Below are positions 1-8,709 of a stretch of DNA of 60,438 bases, in pieces (within the stretch, counting starts at the first letter, position 1; every line of letters begins with the position of its first letter). The position numbers and the translations under genes are program-made. Source of the DNA: Bacteroidota bacterium (lineage in GTDB: Bacteria > Bacteroidota > Bacteroidia > Chitinophagales > Chitinophagaceae). The DNA lies in the NCBI GenBank assembly GCA_029561305.1, contig JAKQJG010000007.1, positions 1 through 60,438 of the forward strand, read 5' to 3'. The notes under the pieces were generated by a model that did no database searches, was not told where the DNA came from, and saw only the letters and a program-made list of their open reading frames with translations.

Positions 1-51
1 CTAAAAAAGCATAACACTGTATTTAATTCTCCTCACGTCAAAATATTATCC

Positions 52-804
52 ATGACCTACGAATCCATCATCTCCTTACTTACCCTTATTGCACTGGAAG
101 TAGTGCTGGGTATCGACAATATTGTTTTTATCTCTATTCTCTCCTCACGCCTGCCAGAAAAAGACCAGCCAAAAGCAAGAAGAATTGGTATCCTGCTGGC
201 GATGGTAATGCGTATCGGTTTACTGGCGGTTGTTTCATTCATAATGAAACTGGATAAAGACCTTTTCAATCTTTTTAACAGGGGCTTTAGCGGAAAAGAT
301 CTGATACTGATTGCCGGAGGTTTGTTTCTTTTATATAAAAGTGTAAAAGAGATACATCATAAGATGGAAGGAGAAACAGAAAGCAGCAAACCTCAAAAAG
401 CAATATCTTTTGCTGCTGTCATCGGACAAATACTAATTCTTGATATGGTGTTCTCAGTAGATTCCATCATCACCGCTGTTGGACTGGTAAATGAATTATG
501 GATCATGTATGTAGCTGTGATTGTAACAGTCATCATAATGCTGGTAGCCGCTGGTCCCATCAGCAATTTCGTAAATAAACATCCGGCATTCAAAGTGCTT
601 GCACTTAGTTTCTTAATGCTGATAGGCTTCACGTTATTGGTAGAAGGTTTTGATGTGCATATCCCTAAAGGATATATTTACTTCTCGATGGCTTTTGCGC
701 TGCTGGTAGATGTTATCCAAATGAAAACAGTAAAATCACCGGCGCCGGTAAAGCTTCATAGCAAGTTTGAAGAAGAGGAAGCTGCGAAAAATATTAAACT
801 GTAA
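52..804 (+). CDS. TerC family integral membrane protein
   Basis: This is a 250-residue polytopic inner-membrane protein of the TerC family, a group linked to metal ion (manganese, tellurite) homeostasis and export. Two related segments carry the family's acidic membrane signatures: EVVLGIDNIVF near residues 16-26 and DMVFSVDSI near 131-139, each followed by hydrophobic helices. I count about seven membrane segments. It ends in a charged cytosolic tail. The start is the ATG with the first hydrophobic helix directly behind it. The alkA-like gene follows after 7 bases, so the two are probably co-transcribed. The exact substrate cannot be read from sequence. Confidence 0.93.
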   Translation: MTYESIISLLTLIALEVVLGIDNIVFISILSSRLPEKDQPKARRIGILLAMVMRIGLLAVVSFIMKLDKDLFNLFNRGFSGKDLILIAGGLFLLYKSVKEIHHKMEGETESSKPQKAISFAAVIGQILILDMVFSVDSIITAVGLVNELWIMYVAVIVTVIIMLVAAGPISNFVNKHPAFKVLALSFLMLIGFTLLVEGFDVHIPKGYIYFSMAFALLVDVIQMKTVKSPAPVKLHSKFEEEEAAKNIKL

Positions 805-811
805 ATAGTTC

Positions 812-1459
812 ATGGCGACCAGCAGCAGTATCAGGTCAATCAACGAAACAAATTTTAAAACATATTGCCGGCGTTTGTGCAAACTGGATACTGATCTAAA
901 AAGCATCATCGGCCAGTATGGTCATCCGCCGCTTTGGAAACGGAAACCCGGCTTTGAAACATTGATCCATATCATTTTGGAGCAGCAGGTGTCCCTGGCA
1001 TCAGCAAAAGCAGCACTCAATATATTAAAAGAAAAAATTGGTGCAGTAACGCCACAAAAAATTTTGCTGCTTACTGATGCTGAATTAAAAGCCTGTTATT
1101 TCAGCAGGCAAAAAATAGTTTATGCAAGGCATTTGGCAGATATGATAGTCAGTAAACAAATTGATCTAAAAAAATTATCTCTTGCCGGTGATGAGGAGGT
1201 AAGAATTGAACTCAAAAAAATAAAAGGTATCGGCGACTGGACGGTGGATGTTTATTTGATGATGGTATTGCAACGCAGCGATCTTTTTCCATTGGGTGAT
1301 ATAGCTTTGATCAACAGTATCAAAGAGGTGAAGGGTTTACCAAAGCATACAAGCAAGGAAGAAATTTTAATGATAGCAGAAAACTGGAGGCCTTACAGAA
1401 CCGTTGCAGCATTTATTTTATGGCATAGCTATTTGTGCAGGAGAAACAGGAAGTATTAG
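812..1459 (+). CDS. DNA-3-methyladenine glycosylase II-like (HhH-GPD)
   Basis: A 215-residue base-excision repair glycosylase of the HhH-GPD superfamily, AlkA-like. The helix-hairpin-helix LKKIKGIGDWTVD lies near residues 132-144, and the catalytic aspartate is the one in PLGDIAL about 20 residues later. It lacks the N-terminal TBP-like domain of E. coli AlkA, as short bacterial forms often do. It would remove alkylated purines from DNA. It follows terC at 7 bases, so a shared transcript is likely. No cysteine cluster for an iron-sulfur centre is seen, which argues against a MutY/Nth assignment. Confidence 0.9.
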   Translation: MATSSSIRSINETNFKTYCRRLCKLDTDLKSIIGQYGHPPLWKRKPGFETLIHIILEQQVSLASAKAALNILKEKIGAVTPQKILLLTDAELKACYFSRQKIVYARHLADMIVSKQIDLKKLSLAGDEEVRIELKKIKGIGDWTVDVYLMMVLQRSDLFPLGDIALINSIKEVKGLPKHTSKEEILMIAENWRPYRTVAAFILWHSYLCRRNRKY

Positions 1460-1646
1460 GCTAGAAGGACAAAGAGAAAAGCAACTCAGAAAATGTATTT
1501 ATTTTTCGGGGTTCATGTAAAGTGTGCCGCTAATCATTTTACAATTTTAGGGTATACATACAGGGTAATAGATGCCAATATGAAAAGAGAATTGAAACGG
1601 TGAAGTTCCCTTCTTTGTCTTCTTTTCTTATTTATCCTTGTAGCCC

Positions 1647-2603
1647 TTAGCTAACCAACTTCGCCACTTTGCCAATCACTTTTCCATTACTATAAACCTG
1701 GAGCGTGTACGTTCCTTTTTGTATGTTATCTGCCGGCACTGAAAAATTAATGCGGCGTGCTTCTCCCTTGTTGTAATCGAATTTTATTTTACGGCTATAG
1801 ATCTTCTTGCCACCGTCTGTATCAAAACTGCCGCTTTCCCAAGCGTTACGCAATATTTTTCCATCTGGCTGTATCAGCACCAGCATTACTTCGCCCATTC
1901 CCTGCACCAGGCTGTTGCGCACCACTAATGAACCAACGAATTTTTCTGTTTCGTCTGCATTCAGCACTTCTGTATCATCTGCATTTGCTGTTGATAATTT
2001 TAAATCACTGGCACTAAAAACGGATGACGAACTATTGATATTTTCTGCTGTTGAAGACCGCTCATTTGAAGCGCTGTTAACTGGTGAAACGGGATTATTG
2101 TTCAAGGCCAACTGTTCCAGCAGCGCCCTTAACCGCCTGTTTTCTTTCTCCACATCCCCATTCCTCATCTTTAACTCATCCACCCTTAACTGCAGCTCTT
2201 TAATTTTGTAACGTGCCAGTTCAAGATCCGCGGTGGTACTGGAGCTGTCTCTCAATAAAGTATTGATCTCTGTTTTAAGCTTGTTTACATCTCCAATACT
2301 GTTATTAAAAGTACCATCTTGCAAACTGTCAGTTTTAATGGAAATGGAGGTTGTGTCAACCGTACTGTCGGCGGGCATACTATTTACCGCGTTGGTATAC
2401 AGTTGCCGCAGTGTATCCCGGGTTTTTTCCTGTTCAGGCGTCAGATTTTTTTTAGAAACAGCAATGGCGGCCGTCTTTGCAGGTTTTTGCTGTGTATAAA
2501 AATTGTACCCGAGTATGCACAGCAATACAAACGACACCACCAGGAAGAGGACCGATAAGGTAAGAAGAGGGTAAAATCTGTTGTCCTTCATACTCATACT
2601 CAT
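1647..2603 (-). CDS. Membrane-anchored coiled-coil protein, function unknown
   Basis: About 318 residues from the preferred start. An upstream in-frame ATG at 2678 would make the gene overlap the preceding one by 56 bases, while the ATG at 2603 leaves a normal 19-base gap. The protein has one N-terminal membrane helix (around LSVLFLVVSFVLLC), a Ser/Thr-rich stretch, a coiled coil with many charged residues (around ELQLRVDELKMRNGDVEKEN), a second low-complexity stretch and a C-terminal beta-rich domain of about 100 residues. The last domain resembles adhesion or assembly modules common in Bacteroidota. It is probably co-transcribed with the exported Ppx-like protein just upstream, suggesting a shared envelope role. 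I do not recognise a named family. Confidence 0.75.
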   Translation of the reverse strand: MSMSMKDNRFYPLLTLSVLFLVVSFVLLCILGYNFYTQQKPAKTAAIAVSKKNLTPEQEKTRDTLRQLYTNAVNSMPADSTVDTTSISIKTDSLQDGTFNNSIGDVNKLKTEINTLLRDSSSTTADLELARYKIKELQLRVDELKMRNGDVEKENRRLRALLEQLALNNNPVSPVNSASNERSSTAENINSSSSVFSASDLKLSTANADDTEVLNADETEKFVGSLVVRNSLVQGMGEVMLVLIQPDGKILRNAWESGSFDTDGGKKIYSRKIKFDYNKGEARRINFSVPADNIQKGTYTLQVYSNGKVIGKVAKLVS

Positions 2604-2622
2604 AGCATATTGTTCATTGGTT

Positions 2623-3789
2623 TCATTGTGCCATTGCACCTTCATCCACATAGGCAGATATCCATCCAACCTGCCCATTCTTTACCAGGTAAAATTGTTT
2701 CTTTTCATACACACCTTCAAACTGGCGCATAATTTTCAGCAACAGGCCTACGCCGGCAACCAGTGATTTTTGATCAAACACTTTGTTTACATCTTTCACT
2801 TCTTTTAAAAGCAGTGCTTTATCCACGGTGTTGTCTGTAACTTTTCTCATGGTGGCTTCCGTTGAAAAATCACTATAATTTCTTACCAGCCTTTCACTGA
2901 ACTTTTGCACTTCGTCGTAAGTCACCGGTATTACGCTGTTATCAACCATTTCCGGATAGAGTAATGTACTCACACTCCAGGCAATACCTCCGCTGAAGGC
3001 AATATTATCGCTCATGTTGTAGGCACCACTTACATTTACTGCATATTCGATTTCGGTATTCGGCACGCCGCTTAATACCCTGAACAACTGCCGGCTGAAA
3101 TTCGACATACTTTGATCTCCTTCCAGTCTTTTCTCCACTGCATTACTGATACTCTTGGTTCCCCAATTGACCTGGAACAGCCTTATTTCATTGGTGTTGC
3201 CAAATGGAAAATAGCCGCCTTTTGTATTACCGCTTCCGATATCCACTAAAAAAGTAGTGTATCTCTTTTCTTCTGGTACTATGCCCATATGGCTCAGCCT
3301 TGCCTCTTCTTTGATATCCACCACTTCCAGTTTTCGCTGCGGATCGCCGATCTTAATTTTAAATGAATCCGCCAGTTTTTGTATCCAGGCTGATTTGTTA
3401 TCTTTCTCGGCCTGTCCTTTTACGCCACTGCTTACCACGGTAAATATTCTTTCGGAAGGAATTTGGTATTTGTTGTTGATGGCGTTGAACAATCCTGTTA
3501 ATCCTTCCAGTGTTGCTTGAAAGGATGATTCGTTAAAGGAAATAAAATCTGTATTAACTGAACTGTCTTTTAATAAATGAAAGGAACCAGCCCGGGTTGC
3601 TTTTTTATCAATTTCCACCAGGCTCATCTTAACGCCCTTGCTGCCCACCTCAATTCCGGCGAAGATGGTGCTGCGTTTAAATTTTAGTTTAAGGCTGGTT
3701 TGCGCCTGCGCCATGGCTATGCCACTAAACATCATCACTATTACCAGGCAGACAGCTTTACACACACTACGCTGCATCATTATTTTCAT
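2623..3789 (-). CDS. Exported Ppx/GppA-like phosphatase-fold protein
   Basis: About 388 residues. The ORF can begin at 3807, but the ATG at 3789 starts a clean signal peptide (MKIMMQRSVCKAVCLVIV, cleavage near AMAQAQ), so I use it. The mature part has the signatures of the actin-like Ppx/GppA fold: a phosphate-1 loop GIEVGSKGVKMSLVEID near residue 48, the catalytic-glutamate block VVDIKEEARLSHMGI, and a phosphate-2 loop VDIGSGNTKGG. Cytosolic relatives cleave polyphosphate or pppGpp. Export to the periplasm is unusual for this family. The first loop has Glu where Asp is usual, so activity may differ. It pairs with the membrane coiled-coil gene downstream. Confidence 0.72.
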   Translation of the reverse strand: MKIMMQRSVCKAVCLVIVMMFSGIAMAQAQTSLKLKFKRSTIFAGIEVGSKGVKMSLVEIDKKATRAGSFHLLKDSSVNTDFISFNESSFQATLEGLTGLFNAINNKYQIPSERIFTVVSSGVKGQAEKDNKSAWIQKLADSFKIKIGDPQRKLEVVDIKEEARLSHMGIVPEEKRYTTFLVDIGSGNTKGGYFPFGNTNEIRLFQVNWGTKSISNAVEKRLEGDQSMSNFSRQLFRVLSGVPNTEIEYAVNVSGAYNMSDNIAFSGGIAWSVSTLLYPEMVDNSVIPVTYDEVQKFSERLVRNYSDFSTEATMRKVTDNTVDKALLLKEVKDVNKVFDQKSLVAGVGLLLKIMRQFEGVYEKKQFYLVKNGQVGWISAYVDEGAMAQ

Positions 3790-3880
3790 TTGGCTATAAA
3801 AGTACATATTAAAAGCATGGGGGCTGGGAGATATGAACGCCTGTGTAAAACTTTTAAACGGGTTGGTGTTATTGGCGGGA

Positions 3881-5125
3881 TTATACGATTACGTCTTTCG
3901 CCACCTCCATATCAATCTCTTTCTCCCACTTAGCCACCACCACGGTAGCCACAGCATTACCAATAAGATTAGTAAGCGCCCTGCCTTCACTCATAAACCT
4001 GTCTATTCCTAAAATAAGCGTAATAGCCGCCACAGGAATATGACCTACAGCTGGTAAAGTAGCAGCCAAAGTAATGAAACCACTGCCCGTAACACCAGCC
4101 GCACCTTTGGAAGTTAAAAGCAACACAAGAAGCAGTGTTATTTGCTGAGTGATATCCATGGGTGTATTAGTGACCTGTGCTAAAAACACCGCGGCCATGG
4201 TGAGATAGATACATGTTCCATCTAAATTAAATGAGTAGCCTGTAGGTACTACCAGCCCGGTAACGGGTTCACTGCAACCAGCTTTCTCCAGTTTCTCTAT
4301 TAAGCCTGGCAAAGCTGGTTCGGAAGAAGAGGTTCCCAATACAATCAGCAGTTCTTCTTTGATATGAGCCAGCAGTTTAAAAATATTAAAGCCTGCAAAT
4401 TTTAAAATGCTGCCCAATATCAGCACAATAAAAATGATACAGGTGATATAAAAACAAAGCATCAGGTTGGCCAGCGGGCCCAATAAGCCAATACCGTACT
4501 TGCCAACTGTAAAAGCCATGGCCCCTAATGCACCCACAGGTGCCAGTTTCATGATCATGTGTATTATGGCAAACAGACCGTCTTCGAGTGACTGGATCCC
4601 TTTTAATAATGGCGCTGCCTTTTCTTTTATTTTACTCAGTGCAAAACCCATCAGCAAAGAGAACAATAACACCTGCAGTAAATGATTGTGTGCAAAAGCA
4701 CTGATGATGTTTTCGGGAATGATATCGAGAATAAAATCTTTTCCGTTTTGGGCATGGGCCTGCAATGTGTATTGTTCCACCGCTTTCGCATCCAGCGCTT
4801 CCGGGTTTACATTCATACCAGCGCCGGGTTTCACTATATTGATCACCAGCAAACCAACAACCAATGCCAGCGTAGTTACCACTTCAAAATAAATGATGGC
4901 CTTTAATCCCACGCTGCCCACTTTTTTAGTGTTCTGCATTCCGGCAATTCCGGTAACAATGGTACAAAAGATAACCGGCGCAATCATCATTTTTACCAAC
5001 TTGATAAAACCGTCTCCCAACGGTTTAAGCTGCACAGAAAATTGTGGGTAAAAATGCCCGAGCAACACGCCAGTTAAAATGGCGATCAGTACCTGTACAT
5101 AAAGGCTTTTGAGTATCCGGGGCAT
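3881..5125 (-). CDS. Dicarboxylate/amino acid:cation symporter (DAACS family)
   Basis: A 414-residue secondary transporter that imports C4-dicarboxylates or acidic amino acids with sodium or protons. The family's hairpin and helix motifs are present: SSSEPALP in HP1, [15 protein letters not shown] in TM7 with the conserved NxDG, and the glycine-rich [18 protein letters not shown] of HP2. The last motif is closer to DctA than to neutral amino acid carriers. Length is normal for the family. It starts 19 bases after the stop of the upstream 178-residue gene and is probably transcribed with it. Confidence 0.92.
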   Translation of the reverse strand: MPRILKSLYVQVLIAILTGVLLGHFYPQFSVQLKPLGDGFIKLVKMMIAPVIFCTIVTGIAGMQNTKKVGSVGLKAIIYFEVVTTLALVVGLLVINIVKPGAGMNVNPEALDAKAVEQYTLQAHAQNGKDFILDIIPENIISAFAHNHLLQVLLFSLLMGFALSKIKEKAAPLLKGIQSLEDGLFAIIHMIMKLAPVGALGAMAFTVGKYGIGLLGPLANLMLCFYITCIIFIVLILGSILKFAGFNIFKLLAHIKEELLIVLGTSSSEPALPGLIEKLEKAGCSEPVTGLVVPTGYSFNLDGTCIYLTMAAVFLAQVTNTPMDITQQITLLLVLLLTSKGAAGVTGSGFITLAATLPAVGHIPVAAITLILGIDRFMSEGRALTNLIGNAVATVVVAKWEKEIDMEVAKDVIV

Positions 5126-5144
5126 CGTATTTTTTAAAAAGTGA

Positions 5145-5681
5145 TCAGTCGCTCTTATCTCCTACAAACCACTGTTCTTTATTTTTGAACAGCAGGTTAA
5201 AGGTAGTGAGCGAACCATAGCAACGGGTGATATATTGTTGCAGGTTCACTTTGTCTTCGTCTGATAGTTTTTTATTGCTGTTCACGTTTTGCTCCAGCAC
5301 CCGCAGCCTGTCTCTCAGCATTACAATTTTGTGAAAGAAATCTTCAACCGGTATTTCTTTGGGTTTCAGTGTTTTATCGTACGGCTGCAAAAGCATGGTG
5401 CCCCCTTTCCAGCGATCGCCCAGTGGCACCACTTCACCTAAACCACCCCATAACTTCAATATTTTTAACAATGACCGTTCAACCTCACTGGCCGTTTCAA
5501 TTTCAACGGTCACATTTTCAGCAATGATCTCGTCCAGGTTGGTATCATTTTTATCAACCTCTTTTATTCCATGGTTGATAAACGAAATAATGTAGGTTGC
5601 ATAGCGGACACCCACAATTACACCCGGACCGTATTGTGTATGCTGAAGACGGGTGCCCACCCCAAGATTCAATTCTTCCAT
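5145..5681 (-). CDS. Conserved Bacteroidota protein, Tudor-like N-terminus
   Basis: A 178-residue soluble protein. The first 30 residues ([17 protein letters not shown]) match the small barrel pattern found at the end of UvrD-type helicases and in CarD-like proteins, which bind protein or nucleic acid partners. The rest is charged and helical, with no catalytic motif that I recognise. A TATTTTTG box (minus strand, 5696-5703) lies 14 bases before the ATG and fits the Bacteroidota -7 element. The symporter gene follows closely. The function is unknown. Confidence 0.8.
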   Translation of the reverse strand: MEELNLGVGTRLQHTQYGPGVIVGVRYATYIISFINHGIKEVDKNDTNLDEIIAENVTVEIETASEVERSLLKILKLWGGLGEVVPLGDRWKGGTMLLQPYDKTLKPKEIPVEDFFHKIVMLRDRLRVLEQNVNSNKKLSDEDKVNLQQYITRCYGSLTTFNLLFKNKEQWFVGDKSD

Positions 5682-5695
5682 ATTACATATTTTCC

Positions 5696-5703
5696 CAAAA
5701 ATA
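5696..5703 (-). promoter_or_regulatory. TAnnTTTG -7 box for the 178-residue gene
   Basis: The minus strand reads TATTTTTG, an exact match to the Bacteroidota -7 consensus, 14 bases before the start codon at 5681. No clear -33 TTG lies at the usual spacing. Confidence 0.5.
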
Positions 5704-5789
5704 TAGTATCTGGCGAAACCATGATACCTGTTTTATAGTATATAGAAGGCAGATACAATTTTTCCAAAAAATAAAATGGGGAAAACCTG

Positions 5790-5819
5790 TTGATTATTCG
5801 AATTAAAACTGTATGTTTG
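5790..5819 (+). promoter_or_regulatory. Complete Bacteroidota promoter upstream of the UpxY gene
   Basis: TTG at 5790-5792, a 19-base spacer and TATGTTTG at 5812-5819 match the established -33/-7 consensus (TTG ... TAnnTTTG) exactly. Transcription would begin near 5824, leaving about 135 bases of leader before the upxY start at 5959. An imperfect 21-base palindrome (5918-5938, centre CTGCAG, one bulged A) sits in that leader. Confidence 0.65.
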
Positions 5820-5958
5820 CCACACTTCTTAGTAAAGTATTTCCATAATATCCGTTTGAAGTTCCTCTATTAGTTACAGTCTCACATTCCTCTGAAAAAA
5901 CACCGTCTAATACAATTTTGAAAAACTGCAGTTTTCAACACCAAAAATTATTACAAAG

Positions 5959-6510
5959 ATGTTTCGTAATTGGTATGCAGTTTATACTAAGCCGCAAAAA
6001 GAACGTAAGGTTATTGCGGTATTAAATAAGAAAAAGATCGAGAATTTCTGTCCATTGGTTTCCGTAAAGGAAGGAAGGGGGGAGAATAAAAAACTTTCAC
6101 AACAGCCACTCTTTGATGCTGTTGTATTTGTGCACGTGACGGAAGCAGAAATAAAATCCCTGCTCACTATTTCATGGGTGACTACGCTGGCTTACTGGAA
6201 ATCAAAACCTGCCGTTATTAGCGACAGTGAAATTGATATCGTAAGAAAAGTGACTGAGACCTATTCCGAGATCAAACTGGAAAAAACATTCGTTGATGCA
6301 GGCCGAGAAGCCAGCATCATTGACGGTCCTGTGATGGAATTCAATGAAAAAACAGTATCCGTAAAATATAAAAGCGTTAAAGCAAACCTGCCATCGCTTG
6401 GGTTTATGATCACAGCGGAGGGCCTTCGGCAAAAAAACAGGACAGCTTATCAGCAACAGGGTTTGTTTACTTCATTCCCAAAAAGGATCAACGCTTTCTT
6501 TTTTAATTAG
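5959..6510 (+). CDS. UpxY-family transcription antiterminator (NusG paralogue)
   Basis: A 183-residue specialised NusG paralogue. The NGN domain begins right at the start codon (NWYAVYTKPQKERKV) and continues through the family's FCPLV and PLFDAVVFVHV segments. The C-terminal part (residues about 120-165) corresponds to a degenerate KOW region. UpxY proteins in Bacteroides bind paused polymerase in the leader of a long operon and prevent early termination, usually for capsule genes. No polysaccharide genes follow here. The next large genes on the strand are the ATP-grasp and SET cluster, which is therefore the likely target. Its own promoter and a long leader are present upstream. Confidence 0.85.
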   Translation: MFRNWYAVYTKPQKERKVIAVLNKKKIENFCPLVSVKEGRGENKKLSQQPLFDAVVFVHVTEAEIKSLLTISWVTTLAYWKSKPAVISDSEIDIVRKVTETYSEIKLEKTFVDAGREASIIDGPVMEFNEKTVSVKYKSVKANLPSLGFMITAEGLRQKNRTAYQQQGLFTSFPKRINAFFFN

Positions 6511-6675
6511 GCAGCTCATAGAAGATCAGTTAACTATTGTTCCCGTTTTAAAATGTAGAACCAATGCCCGTTTGGTTCATTATCCTGGAATCCGTTGTCT
6601 CAAATCCTGTGAATTTCCATTACCGTATTCTTCCACTTGAGAAACCGGTTGTTATTTAACCTAAATGATACCGTT

Positions 6676-6957
6676 ATGGAAACAAATTTTACCTGCTACA
6701 CAAAAAAGGTCCAGGGAGAGATCTTCTATTTTGTAAAAAAGTTTATTGTATTACCCGAATATAATAACGTTCCTCCGATGCTGGAAGCATTTGGTATGCA
6801 TACCAATTTTGATAAGGCATGCGCCATTGCACAGCTAACGGATGTGGCAATAAAAAAACAATTACTGGAAGAGGTTGAATCAGGTTTGAAACAGGCGAAA
6901 GTAATCGACCTTGCTGAAGTTAACTTCAATAGCCACAGGCCGGCAGTTGGGCTTTAG
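6676..6957 (+). CDS. Small hypothetical protein
   Basis: A 93-residue protein from the ATG at 6676. A TTG at 6637 is in frame but less likely. It contains two cysteines, a central aromatic and proline-rich stretch (FIVLPEYNNVPPMLEAFG) and a charged helical C-terminal half. There is no signal peptide or membrane helix. I do not recognise the family. It lies between the UpxY antiterminator and the ATP-grasp genes on the same strand, so it could be an accessory factor or, less likely, a substrate of that cluster. Confidence 0.55.
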   Translation: METNFTCYTKKVQGEIFYFVKKFIVLPEYNNVPPMLEAFGMHTNFDKACAIAQLTDVAIKKQLLEEVESGLKQAKVIDLAEVNFNSHRPAVGL

Positions 6958-7035
6958 TATCTTATTATTTAGCATGAGTCCATCACAAGACAACGGCTGT
7001 TGCCCGGCTCATATATGCGTATACTATCTTTAAAA

Positions 7036-7167
7036 TTAAGATGCAATAAAGTCCTTGAGACGATTAAATTCTTTTGTAGAACTTGAAACAAACAAGTTAC
7101 TCCAAAAAGTTACTACTGATTTTAAGGCATTGGCAATAACATTGCCGTGAAAAGAATTGTTTTTCAT
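7036..7167 (-). CDS. Possible 43-residue peptide gene
   Basis: An ATG-initiated ORF of 43 codons on the minus strand inside the 579-base gap before the ATP-grasp genes. The product starts MKNNSFHGNVIANALKS and ends NRLKDFIAS. It has a hydrophobic middle (VVTFWSNLFV), a run of four Ser/Thr residues and a basic, charged tail. A weak -7-like TAACTTTA lies about 25 bases upstream. It is divergent to the operon and could be a leader-plus-core peptide or chance coding. Nothing else was seen in the rest of the gap. Confidence 0.3.
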   Translation of the reverse strand: MKNNSFHGNVIANALKSVVTFWSNLFVSSSTKEFNRLKDFIAS

Positions 7168-7536
7168 AATAATATTGGTTTGAACAGTAAAGTTAATTTA
7201 AGCTGGAATGCCCGCCTATAGCGGTTTTGCCCTTTTTTATCGTCGGTAATTTCTGAAGAGGGTTGCGTAGTTTTACCCAGGTTGCTGCCGGGTAAATACC
7301 ATCTTGTTAATTGGCTATTTTATTCAAATTGTTACACTAACTGCTCTTAAAAAGCTATTTATCATCTGTTTAAACCGGTTTTATTTTTTTATTATTCCAT
7401 CCTTTACTTACATTTACTACACAAACGGGTTTTGCTTATTATCTGGTTAAAATCACTCATCTAAAGACGCTACAGAAGAAAAGAAGCTGACCTGTTTCTT
7501 ACTAAACCATTTTATTCATTCGTTCTTTTCGAATCC

Positions 7537-8709
7537 ATGGCTGAACTTCATTTCGGGCATTGTAATCCATTAAATCTTCGGGTGAAGGTGTGGGTATTGG
7601 CACCCCTTGTACAGACCAACGATGAAACAATCGATTATTACTACGATTTTTCCCAAAGCATAGCTGAGTACACTACAACATTTGCCGCATTGGATTTGCT
7701 ATGGCAATGGCAGCCCGTAACAATGGATGATTATGATGAAGTAATTGAACAGATCGCTTTAGAAAGAGATAACCATACCTATTTTCCTATTGTATTTAAT
7801 ATTTGTGATGGCGATGAAGTGAATGGTACGCCGGGTATTTCTGTTGTAAAATTATTACAAGAACGAAAATTGGTTTATACCGGGTCAGCAGCGTTTTTCT
7901 ATCATATTACCACTTCCAAGATCGCTATGAAGAAGCGGTTTGACAAAGCCGGGGTACCAACACCAGCATGGGAATCAATTAAAACTGAAAAGCATTCTGT
8001 AAAGGGTCTTTTTGAAAGATTGGGTACACCGGTTATCATCAAGCCATCCGTTTCAGGCGGCAGCATGGGTGTGGGCACAAAGAATGTTGTGTATACCGAA
8101 GCAGAGGCAAGCCAACTGATAAAACAAATGTTTGAGGGCTACCGCGGATGGAACCTTGCCACTGACGGCTTAATTGCAGAATCATTTATTCCCGGGCAGG
8201 AGTTTACCAGCTTTTTGGTTGGTGATCATGATAAGCCCGCCGGCACATTAATATATGAACCGGTTGAAAGAGTTTTTCATGCATCCTTACCGGAGGACGA
8301 ACAATTTTTAAGCTTTGACAGGTTATGGGAAATTTATGAGGAAGAGCAGGCCATGCCTGGCGAAGAAAACTTTTATGAATATGCGGAGGTAAATGAAACT
8401 GATGCGGAGGAGGTGAAAAAGTTAAGCTGGAAGGCTTTTGTATCGGTAAAAGGCACCGGCTATACAAGAATTGATATAAGGAAAGATAAACGGACCGGAA
8501 AGCTATACGTACTTGAAGTAAATGCACAGTGTGGTATCAGCGAGGATGAAAACTTTACTTCCATCGGGGCAATATTAAAAGTAAGCGGCAAATCATTTTC
8601 AGAACTGGTCCTGGAAATTATCAACAATGCCCTTGAAAGACATAACTCATCCACTGTACCTGTAAGAAAAAAATTGTTGAGTTTAGTAAACACATCCAAT
8701 GCCAGGTAA
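7537..8709 (+). CDS. ATP-grasp ligase, D-alanine-D-alanine ligase-like
   Basis: A 390-residue ATP-grasp enzyme. The fold markers are present in order: an N-terminal pre-ATP-grasp region with ICDGDEVNGTPGIS, the nucleotide-binding lysine segment PVIIKPSVSGGSMGVG, the LIAESFIPGQEFTSFLVG strand, and the metal-binding block TRIDIRKD...LEVNAQCGIS near residues 310-340. It is longer than D-Ala-D-Ala ligases (about 310-360), and the ligase GLT motif after the metal site is replaced. It would join a carboxylate to an amine through an acyl phosphate. The substrate is unknown. It overlaps the next gene by 11 bases, so the two are translationally coupled. Confidence 0.85.
   Translation: MAELHFGHCNPLNLRVKVWVLAPLVQTNDETIDYYYDFSQSIAEYTTTFAALDLLWQWQPVTMDDYDEVIEQIALERDNHTYFPIVFNICDGDEVNGTPGISVVKLLQERKLVYTGSAAFFYHITTSKIAMKKRFDKAGVPTPAWESIKTEKHSVKGLFERLGTPVIIKPSVSGGSMGVGTKNVVYTEAEASQLIKQMFEGYRGWNLATDGLIAESFIPGQEFTSFLVGDHDKPAGTLIYEPVERVFHASLPEDEQFLSFDRLWEIYEEEQAMPGEENFYEYAEVNETDAEEVKKLSWKAFVSVKGTGYTRIDIRKDKRTGKLYVLEVNAQCGISEDENFTSIGAILKVSGKSFSELVLEIINNALERHNSSTVPVRKKLLSLVNTSNAR

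Noticed and set aside
5928..5948. Leader palindrome of the UpxY gene as a terminator
   Set aside because: No T run follows it on the plus strand. It remains of interest only as a possible antitermination site.
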